Shown here: positions 1-5,242 of the stretch, in pieces
Layout of the letters: the number at the start of each line of letters is the position of its first letter
How positions within the stretch are numbered: the stretch's first letter is position 1
Source of the DNA: Halocynthiibacter sp049608145
Lineage (GTDB): Bacteria; Pseudomonadota; Alphaproteobacteria; Rhodobacterales; Rhodobacteraceae
Direction: 5' to 3'
NCBI RefSeq assembly: GCF_049608145.1
Contig: NZ_JBMYXF010000023.1
Location: 1-44,150 of the forward strand
DNA: 44,150 bases
The notes under the pieces: model-generated
The model's database searches: none
The model's input: only the letters and a program-made list of their open reading frames with translations
What the model was told of the DNA's origin: nothing
Translations under genes and position numbers: made by a program

Positions 1-41
1 AGTGCTTTGCGGACGAGTTCATCTTTCTTGCTTGGGCGCAT
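1..41 (-). CDS. TetR-family-like regulator, N-terminal fragment (cut by window edge)
   Basis: Only the first 13 codons are in the window; they read MRPSKKDELVRKA from an ATG at 41. A GGAG ribosome binding site sits just upstream on the minus strand. The basic MRPSKxDELVxKA opening resembles the first helix of many TetR-type regulators, but too little is visible to prove the family. It is divergent from the DUF1348 gene at 184, and the shared spacer carries repeated sites, which fits a regulator controlling its neighbour. That link is inference. Confidence 0.5.
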   Translation of the reverse strand, partial: MRPSKKDELVRKA

Positions 42-110
42 GGGGGCTCCTTTGGTCAGTGGGAAAGTAATGAAGTTCTGAGGCCCTGACAAGAAGCTGG
101 GCAATGGGGA

Positions 111-163
111 TTGACTTTCGTTACTGATCTGTTCATTTATATCGTAACTTTACTGATCGGTTA
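111..163 (+). promoter_or_regulatory. Promoter with two direct-repeat candidate operator half-sites
   Basis: TTGACT at 111-116 is a good -35 candidate, with an A/T-rich -10 candidate around 134-141 (TTTATA at 136-141). TTACTGATCTGTT begins at 121 and TTACTGATCGGTT at 150, a near-identical repeat 29 bp apart that brackets the -10. The second copy is itself an imperfect palindrome (TTACTGATCGGTTA). The placement in the divergent spacer suggests binding sites for the regulator starting at 41; this is inference. Confidence 0.45.
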
Positions 164-183
164 TCTTTTGAAAGGGGTATCCC

Positions 184-648
184 ATGACACGACCACCACT
201 CCCGCCCTTCACGCGTGAAACTGCTATTGAAAAGGTGCGTTTGGCCGAAGACGGTTGGAACTCCCGTGATGCGGGTAAGGTCACACAGGCCTATTCAGAT
301 GATTCCCGCTGGCGAAACCGGAACGTCTTTGTGCAGGGCCATGCCGAGATTGAAGACCTGCTGTCCGGTAAGTGGGAGAAAGAACTGGAATATCGCCTGA
401 TCAAGGAACTTTGGGCCCATGACACCAACCGAATTGCAGTGCGTTATGCGTATGAATGGCATGACGCTGACGGTCAGTGGTGGCGGTCTTATGGCAATGA
501 AAACTGGGAGTTTGACCCGGATGGCCGGATGCGTGAGCGTCACGCCAGCCTGAATGACCTAAAGATTACACCAGCGGAACGTCTGTTTCACTGGCCGCTG
601 GGCCGTCGCCCGGATGATCACCCATCCCTATCCGAACTTGGTTTATAA
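184..648 (+). CDS. NTF2-like (SnoaL-fold) DUF1348 family protein
   Basis: This 154-aa protein has the character of DUF1348 proteins, a nuclear-transport-factor-2-like cone fold. Typical features are the opening helix with WNSRD near residue 25, the YSDDSRWRNRNVF stretch near 40-50, and the RYAYEWHDADGQWWRSYGNENWEF block near 90-110. No catalytic function is established for the family. The ATG is preceded by AAAGGGG. The PNPOx-like gene follows after 12 bp, so the two are probably one transcript. The gene is divergent from a TetR-like start at 41, whose product may regulate it. I see no signal peptide or membrane segment, so it is probably cytoplasmic. Confidence 0.85.
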   Translation: MTRPPLPPFTRETAIEKVRLAEDGWNSRDAGKVTQAYSDDSRWRNRNVFVQGHAEIEDLLSGKWEKELEYRLIKELWAHDTNRIAVRYAYEWHDADGQWWRSYGNENWEFDPDGRMRERHASLNDLKITPAERLFHWPLGRRPDDHPSLSELGL

Positions 649-660
649 GGAATAAATTCA

Positions 661-1296
661 ATGGCATACCCTTATGGAGACATCCTATTCACTGAAACAG
701 TGAAACAATTCCAGACTGTAGCGGGATCCCGTGAAGGGTATGCAAACATGGTGCGCAATCCTGACCGCAGCCAAGGTGGTAGGGATATTGGCCCGGATGA
801 AAAGGCTTTTATTGAAGCCCGAGACGGGTTCTACCAGGCGTCGATTTCATCATCCGGTTGGCCATATGTGCAGTTTCGCGGTGGGCCACGGGGATTTGCT
901 CAGGTGACAGGGCCCAGGACCATTGCCTGGGCTGATCTGCGCGGCAACCGTCAGTATATCTCGGCTGGAAACATCACAGAAGAAGACCGTGTTGCGCTGT
1001 TCATGATGGATTATCCGAACAAGGCGCGTCTGAAAATTCTGGGTCATGCAAAAATCATTGCACCTGCAGATATGCCCGAACTTCTGGAACGCCTGATGCT
1101 GCCCGATATCCGTGGTCACGCTGAACGGATCGTTGAAATTACGGTTGAGGCCTTTGATTGGAATTGCCCGGCCCATATTCCCCAGCGCTTTACAGTTGAG
1201 GAACTACAACCTCATCTGGGCCCGTTGCAGGATCACATTGCGCGGCTGGAAGCCGAAAATGCCCGTCTAAAGGCAGGCCTGTCTGATCAAGGTTAA
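661..1296 (+). CDS. Pyridoxamine 5'-phosphate oxidase-like flavin-binding protein
   Basis: A 211-aa protein of the PNPOx-like split-barrel superfamily, whose members bind FMN (or sometimes F420 or heme). Visible hallmarks are the strand pair SGWPYVQFRGGPRGF near residues 65-80, the DLRGNRQYISAGN segment near 100 and the DYPNKARLKILGHAKI segment near 120-135. About the last 20 residues look like a short coiled-coil helix (EAENARLKA). The substrate cannot be told from sequence. It follows the DUF1348 gene by 12 bp and probably shares its promoter. A role as a general flavin-dependent reductase or oxidase is a family-level inference. Confidence 0.85.
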   Translation: MAYPYGDILFTETVKQFQTVAGSREGYANMVRNPDRSQGGRDIGPDEKAFIEARDGFYQASISSSGWPYVQFRGGPRGFAQVTGPRTIAWADLRGNRQYISAGNITEEDRVALFMMDYPNKARLKILGHAKIIAPADMPELLERLMLPDIRGHAERIVEITVEAFDWNCPAHIPQRFTVEELQPHLGPLQDHIARLEAENARLKAGLSDQG

Positions 1297-1302
1297 AGTA
1301 AG

Positions 1303-1500
1303 ATGAGACGTTTCGTTAAGGCGTATCTGAACTGGCGGGCGCTGCTGATTGTCCTGCTTTGGGCCGCTGTGCCGGTTCTTGCGGCACAGGTATTGCTGGC
1401 GGATAATCTACCTGCAGGGCGGCCTGGGTTAGAACGGTGCGGTTGCACAATGTGGATGGCAACACCCGGGCTGGAGTTTCAGGGAAGCTTGCCGGTCTGA
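1303..1500 (+). CDS. Possible small membrane protein or gene remnant
   Basis: A 65-codon frame starts 6 bp after the PNPOx-like gene. It encodes one convincing hydrophobic segment (about residues 12-33, ALLIVLLWAAVPVLAAQVLL) after a basic N-terminus, so it could be a single-pass membrane or exported peptide. The remaining 30 residues show no pattern, and the frame ends 22 bp inside the convergent methyltransferase gene. The ribosome binding site is poor. It could equally be the surviving 5' end of a longer gene that has decayed. Confidence 0.3.
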   Translation: MRRFVKAYLNWRALLIVLLWAAVPVLAAQVLLADNLPAGRPGLERCGCTMWMATPGLEFQGSLPV

Positions 1501-2591
1501 AACAGCTTTACTGTCAACCCGCCATTGGGGATGGGTTTGCCTTCTGAGGTGAATTTCAGGCCTGTGGCCCGTGCAAGGCCTGTGTCAGAGGTGACAATGC
1601 CCACCCGCCAGCCAGAAAATCGTTCCAACAGGGTTTTACCAAGCGCGCCATACAGGCCAAACAGCAGTTTTTTATTGCCGATACGGGTTCCATATGGCGG
1701 GTTTACAATGACGATTCCAGGCGTGCAGTCCGGGCGTTGTAGATCACTGACCGCACACATTTCAAACCGGGTGCAATCCGCAAGCCCCGCGCGGTCTGCA
1801 TTCTTTTGCGACATCTGCACGGCGCCTTGATCTCGGTCGGACCCGAAGAAGCGGGCGTCAGGCAAAACCGGGCTGTTCTCTTTCAGGTGTTCAAACGCGC
1901 CCCGATCAAAAGTCATCAGTTTTTCAAAAGCAAAGCTGCGCGTACGTCCTGGCAACAGACCTGCCGCGATCTCAGCTGCTTCCAGAATGAAAGTGCCGGA
2001 GCCACACATAGGATCAAGCACAGCCTGACTGCCGTCATACCCCATATCCCGTAGAAAACCAGCGGCCAGGGTTTCGCGCATGGGGGCTTTGTTGACTGCA
2101 ACTTTGTGACCCCGTTTGTGTAGACTTTCGCCAGTGGTATCGACGCTGAAAACGCAGTTATTGTCGTCGATACGCAGCTTTAGGCAGATTTCGGCTTCGG
2201 CTGAAATACTTGCTCCAAGGCTTTCTTTGATCGCGGTTTCCACGCGTTGCTTGGCGGCGCCTGCGTGATAAATTTTTGATTTCTTGTTTGTTGTAACTTC
2301 AACGCGAATAGGGTGATCCGCGCGCAGAGCATCGCCCCAGGGGAATTTTCGCGCGCGTTTGTCCAGTTGTGCCAGATGAAAAGCACGGAATTCGCCAATT
2401 CGGGCCAGCACGCGGGTGGCGGTGCGCAGGGTTAGATTTGCGCGCCAGACATCCTGCCAATCGCCCATAATACTGACCCCGCCTGGGGTGATTTTGGCGC
2501 CCTCAAACCCAGCGGCCTGTGTTTCAGCCAGTAAAGCAGGTTCAAGCCCTGGGGCGATGGCGAGGAATATTTCAAAAGAAGTCTGGGTCAT
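1479..2591 (-). CDS. THUMP-domain class I SAM-dependent RNA methyltransferase (RlmL/RlmK-type family)
   Basis: It is predicted to methylate guanine N2 in RNA, as members of this UPF0020/RlmL family do. The protein has an N-terminal ferredoxin-like and THUMP RNA-binding region (about residues 1-150), then a Rossmann methyltransferase domain with the SAM motif DPMCGSGTFILEAA and the catalytic IVNPPYGTR (N-P-P-Y) motif typical of base-amino methylation. I chose the ATG at 2591 (MTQTSFEIFL), where similarity to the usual family start begins. Upstream starts at 2648, 2690 and TTG 2693 are in frame, but a TATAAT at 2692-2697 would put transcription start near 2684, downstream of the 2690/2693 codons. 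No strong ribosome binding site is visible for any choice. The target (23S rRNA or other) is unproven. Confidence 0.85.
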   Translation of the reverse strand: MTQTSFEIFLAIAPGLEPALLAETQAAGFEGAKITPGGVSIMGDWQDVWRANLTLRTATRVLARIGEFRAFHLAQLDKRARKFPWGDALRADHPIRVEVTTNKKSKIYHAGAAKQRVETAIKESLGASISAEAEICLKLRIDDNNCVFSVDTTGESLHKRGHKVAVNKAPMRETLAAGFLRDMGYDGSQAVLDPMCGSGTFILEAAEIAAGLLPGRTRSFAFEKLMTFDRGAFEHLKENSPVLPDARFFGSDRDQGAVQMSQKNADRAGLADCTRFEMCAVSDLQRPDCTPGIVIVNPPYGTRIGNKKLLFGLYGALGKTLLERFSGWRVGIVTSDTGLARATGLKFTSEGKPIPNGGLTVKLFQTGKLP

Positions 2592-2691
2592 CTGCGTTGC
2601 ATAGCCTGGGATGTTGAAAAGGGCGAGGTTAAACTGTGGTGCACTCATCTGGAAATCAGATGCTAACGAAGGGCTATCTCTTGACCGCATC

Positions 2692-2697
2692 AATTAT
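2692..2697 (-). promoter_or_regulatory. Candidate -10 box for the THUMP methyltransferase
   Basis: The minus strand reads TATAAT, a perfect -10 hexamer, about 100 bp upstream of the chosen start codon. Its -35 position would fall inside the first units of the octamer array, where no good -35 is visible. Confidence 0.45.
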
Positions 2698-2712
2698 ATG
2701 AAGAATTTCATC

Positions 2713-2829
2713 GGAAAACCGGAAAACCGGAAAACCGGAAAACCGGAAAACCGGAAAACCGGAAAACCGGAAAACCGGAAAACCGGAAAACCGGAAAACC
2801 GGAAAACCGGAAAACCGGAAAACCGGAAA
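2713..2829. repeat. Tandem array of the octamer CCGGAAAA, about 14.6 copies
   Basis: The 117-bp block is made of an essentially perfect 8-bp unit, CCGGAAAA on the plus strand. CCGG is self-complementary, so each adjacent pair can fold as CCGG-AAAA-CCGG: a 4-bp GC stem with a four-A loop, or four-T on the other strand. The unit contains no stop codon in any of the six frames, and because 8 is not divisible by 3 every frame on one strand gives the same 8-residue repeat (PENRKTGK on plus, FSGFPVFR on minus). Apparent reading frames through the block are therefore artefacts. A second array lies at 19130-19190. Confidence 0.95.
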
Positions 2830-2852
2830 GCAGATGGGTATTGTGTCTGAGA

Positions 2853-2975
2853 TTTTCAGGATACAGGTCAGGCGAAAGTGGGTGTGGATGTGGGAGAGAG
2901 AGACCCACCTTCGCCTTAGCCTGAAACAGTCGCGGGCACGTCCGGACAGGCGAGGAATGCCCTGTCAGACAGGGC
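2853..2975. other. Gene-free stretch with nested inverted repeats (within 2830-3287)
   Basis: I see no convincing gene between the octamer array and the scoB terminator. There are clear foldable elements. An outer TTTCAGG (2854-2860) pairs with CCTGAAA (2920-2926). Inside it GGCGAAAGTGGGT (2871-2883) pairs with ACCCACCTTCGCC (2903-2915) with one mismatch. A separate perfect hairpin, GCCCTGT-CAG-ACAGGGC, lies at 2959-2975. Neither is followed by a run of T. From 3090 to 3240 the sequence turns A/T-rich with nothing recognisable. The structures could be an RNA element, a decayed miniature transposable element or chance. Confidence 0.4.
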
Positions 2976-3287
2976 GGGCCTTCTGGCCTAGGCGATGTAA
3001 CGAATTGAAGGTATCCGGCGTATGACAGAAATCCGGCACGAAAAGAGTCACAGGATCTGAAATAGCAACTGGGAAACAACCGTTCACTTGTTACATCACT
3101 TTGCAGATGTTGCAGTCAGAAGTTGATTTGCAATTCGGACAGCATTCATCGGCAATTTGAGAATATATAAAAAACAACAATAAATCCACTAAAATACCGT
3201 CGCAAAATGCCACTTCATTTCAACCTGTTGGAGACTTCGGTTGGGTCTAAATGTGGGGAACACCAACCGATAAGGTGCTGGTCCGAA

Positions 3288-3318
3288 AATGGGCGCGCAG
3301 TTTCCCGCGTCGCCCATT
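3288..3318 (-). terminator. Probable rho-independent terminator of scoAB
   Basis: AATGGGCG (3288-3295) pairs perfectly with CGCCCATT (3311-3318), with three further CGC/GCG pairs inside. Read on the minus strand the hairpin ends in a short T run (ATTTTC). It lies 19 bp beyond the scoB stop codon. Confidence 0.6.
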
Positions 3319-3336
3319 CTGATTGCCTAGCTACTT

Positions 3337-3963
3337 TTAGTTAACGATGGTGGCCTCGGTGGCCGCACGAATTTCGTCGTCAGTAACGCCATCGGCCAGT
3401 TCAACAAGCTCCAGCCCGCCTTCAACCACATTGAACACCCCAAGGTTGGTGATGATCATGTCAACAACAGCCTTGCCGGTCAGTGGCAGCGTGCATTCTT
3501 TCAGAAGTTTGCTTTCGCCTTTTTTGTTGGTCTGGTCCATGACCACCACAACACGGCCAACACCTGCGACCAGATCCATCGCGCCGCCCATGCCTTTAAC
3601 CAGCTTGCCTGGAATCATCCAGTTCGCCAGATCGCCGTTTTCAGCAACTTCCATCGCGCCCAGGATCGCCATGGCAATCTTACCACCACGGATCATCGCA
3701 AAGCTTTGCTCTGAGCCAAAGTAAGATGTCCGGTCAAGTTCCGTGATGGTCTGCTTGCCTGCGTTGATCAAATCCGCGTCGATCCCATCTTCGGTCGGGA
3801 AGGGGCCCATGCCCAGCATACCATTCTCAGACTGAAGCGTCACGTCAACGCCTTCAGGGATATAGTTTGATACAAGCGTCGGGATGCCGATGCCCAGGTT
3901 CACATACCACCCGTCCTGCAATTCCTTTGCGGCGCGCGCCGCCATTTGATTACGATCCCACAT
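3337..3963 (-). CDS. scoB: 3-oxoacid/acetate-type CoA-transferase subunit B
   Basis: The beta subunit of a family I CoA-transferase, which with subunit A moves CoA between acyl groups (typically succinyl-CoA to acetoacetate, in ketone-body and PHB breakdown). The 208-aa length is normal for the split bacterial enzyme. The SENGMLGMGP motif near residues 45-55 contains the catalytic glutamate that carries the CoA thioester. The NLGIGIPT segment near 22-29 and the GAMDLVAG segment near 125 are also family-typical. It starts 40 bp after scoA ends and is clearly cotranscribed, and a hairpin terminator follows. Acetate versus succinate as CoA partner cannot be decided from sequence, so the symbol is by family resemblance. 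Confidence 0.9.
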   Translation of the reverse strand: MWDRNQMAARAAKELQDGWYVNLGIGIPTLVSNYIPEGVDVTLQSENGMLGMGPFPTEDGIDADLINAGKQTITELDRTSYFGSEQSFAMIRGGKIAMAILGAMEVAENGDLANWMIPGKLVKGMGGAMDLVAGVGRVVVVMDQTNKKGESKLLKECTLPLTGKAVVDMIITNLGVFNVVEGGLELVELADGVTDDEIRAATEATIVN

Positions 3964-4003
3964 GTTCTGTCTCTTTCTGTAAATCTTCAGGTGCCTGACG
4001 GCA

Positions 4004-4699
4004 TTAAGCGGCGGATACGGTACGCTGTTCGATGCGCTTCTCGTGGTCGCCTTTGATGACGCGGTGCACGTAAATGCCAGGCGTGTGGATCAGATCAGGA
4101 TCAAGGGAACCGGTTGGAACGATCTCTTCGACTTCTGCGATACAGATCTTTCCGCAGGTCGCAGCGGCGGGGTTAAAGTTCCGTGCCGTTTTGCGGTAAA
4201 TTAGATTTCCTTGCTCGTCCGCTTTCCAGGCTTTCACGATCGCCAGATCCGCAACAATGCCACGTTCCAGAATGTAGGTTTCGCCGTCGAAATCTTTGTG
4301 TTCTTTGCCATCGGCAATGACTGTGCCAACACCGGTTTTGGTGTAAAAGCCCGGGATGCCGGCGCCGCCTGCACGCATGCGTTCTGCCAACGTACCCTGG
4401 GGATTGAATTCCAGTTCAAGTTCACCGGACAGATACTGACGCATAAATTCAGCGTTCTCGCCAACGTAAGAAGAAATCATCTTCTTGACCTGTTTGGTTT
4501 GCAACAAGATACCGATGCCAAAGTCATCCACACCAGCATTGTTTGACGCGAAGGTCAGGTCTTTCACGCCGTCTTCTTTAATCGCCTGCAGCAGCAATTC
4601 TGGAATGCCACACAGGCCAAATCCGCCAGACGCAATGAACATGCCGTCGGTCAGAACGCCCTCAAGGGCTTCTGTCGCGGAACCATAGATTTTTTTCAT
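4004..4699 (-). CDS. scoA: 3-oxoacid/acetate-type CoA-transferase subunit A
   Basis: The alpha subunit (231 aa) of the same CoA-transferase as scoB. The start at 4699 (MKKIYGSATEAL) is fixed by a GGGAGA ribosome binding site directly upstream; the frame stays open further upstream without family sequence. Typical features are the glycine-rich GGFGLCGIPE loop near residues 25-34, the SNNAGVDDFGIG stretch near 52-63 and the RKTARNFNP segment late in the protein. The product works with ScoB in the cytoplasm on acetoacetate or 3-oxoacids. Its upstream region holds TTGACT at 4781-4786 (minus-strand -35 candidate) and, 4 bp beyond, a palindrome matching the PhaR site. This suggests regulation together with polyhydroxybutyrate metabolism. 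Confidence 0.9.
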   Translation of the reverse strand: MKKIYGSATEALEGVLTDGMFIASGGFGLCGIPELLLQAIKEDGVKDLTFASNNAGVDDFGIGILLQTKQVKKMISSYVGENAEFMRQYLSGELELEFNPQGTLAERMRAGGAGIPGFYTKTGVGTVIADGKEHKDFDGETYILERGIVADLAIVKAWKADEQGNLIYRKTARNFNPAAATCGKICIAEVEEIVPTGSLDPDLIHTPGIYVHRVIKGDHEKRIEQRTVSAA

Positions 4700-4790
4700 G
4701 AGTGTCTCCCAACGCATGAGGCCAGACGTGCCGGACCTCAATGAATATCTGGCCGCATTTCTGGACCGAGAAAGAAGGGAAGTCAATTGT

Positions 4791-4807
4791 TTGCTGCGCT
4801 GCAGCAA
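4791..4807. promoter_or_regulatory. PhaR-like operator (CTGC-N3-GCAG) upstream of scoAB
   Basis: TTGCTGC-GCT-GCAGCAA is a perfect inverted repeat with 7-bp arms. Its core CTGC-GCT-GCAG matches the CTGC-N3-GCAG type of site reported for PhaR, the PHB-sensing repressor of Paracoccus and Rhodobacter. It ends 4 bp upstream of a TTGACT -35 candidate on the minus strand, about 90 bp before the scoA start codon. Confidence 0.5.
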
Positions 4808-4853
4808 GGTCTTCGCGCACAATTATTTTACAGGCGGAGGTCAGGATTTAGAT

Positions 4854-4976
4854 TTATTGCTTAGCGGCGAGGCGCGCAGCACGACGCCGATCACCAGACC
4901 GGGGTACCAATGCCATGTTTTCGGTCATCAAGCCTACAACTGCTGAGGCAACTGAACTGAACTTGATATGCTCCAT
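4854..4976 (-). CDS. Candidate 40-aa small protein, translationally coupled behind the 84-aa membrane protein
   Basis: A short frame begins at an ATG that overlaps the TGA of the upstream 84-aa gene (TGATG at 4974-4978), the classic arrangement for translational coupling. It encodes 40 residues: an amphipathic or hydrophobic first half (MEHIKFSSVASAVVGLM) and a strongly basic tail (PRSGDRRRAARLAAKQ) ending at TAA. It is probably the last gene of the topA transcript. I do not recognise the protein. The exact stop/start overlap and the patterned composition are the evidence that it is real. Confidence 0.45.
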   Translation of the reverse strand: MEHIKFSSVASAVVGLMTENMALVPRSGDRRRAARLAAKQ

Positions 4977-5230
4977 CAATGCGGCGGATTGCGGTACTTG
5001 TAAGGTCTGGGGATCTCTTCTGCAAAGTCGGGCACTAAGTAGAAAGTGGCGATAAACCCTGCAAGCGTAAGTGAAAAACCAGCGATGATGGTCAAAAATG
5101 GGCGGGATTTGAACATTGTCCCAATTGTGAAAACGATCCCAATAATTAACCCAATGATCAGGCCAGAAATGCGTTTTCCTCTAAATGAAAATACCCTGCG
5201 CCAACCTGCACAGGGTATTTGTTCAGTCAC
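4976..5230 (-). CDS. Small two-pass membrane protein of unknown function, behind topA
   Basis: 84 codons from a GTG at 5230, 12 bp after the topA stop, so probably cotranscribed. After a basic N-terminus (WRRVFSFRGKR) there are two hydrophobic stretches, about residues 22-38 (ISGLIIGLIIGIVFTIG) and 47-66, separated by FKSRP. The tail is acidic then proline-rich (EEIPRPYKYRNPPH). This predicts a small hairpin inner-membrane protein. The ribosome binding site is weak, so reinitiation from topA is possible. I recognise no family. Confidence 0.6.
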   Translation of the reverse strand: MTEQIPCAGWRRVFSFRGKRISGLIIGLIIGIVFTIGTMFKSRPFLTIIAGFSLTLAGFIATFYLVPDFAEEIPRPYKYRNPPH

Positions 5231-5242
5231 ATTTAAAGCGTC

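Noticed and set aside
2713..2829. CRISPR array
   Set aside because: Units are 8 bp, contiguous and without spacers; no cas gene is nearby.
2611..3079. Long frames on both strands through the octamer array (repeating PENRKTGK or FSGFPVFR)
   Set aside because: The repeat unit contains no stop in any frame, so these frames are automatic products of the array. They have no ribosome binding site or family character.
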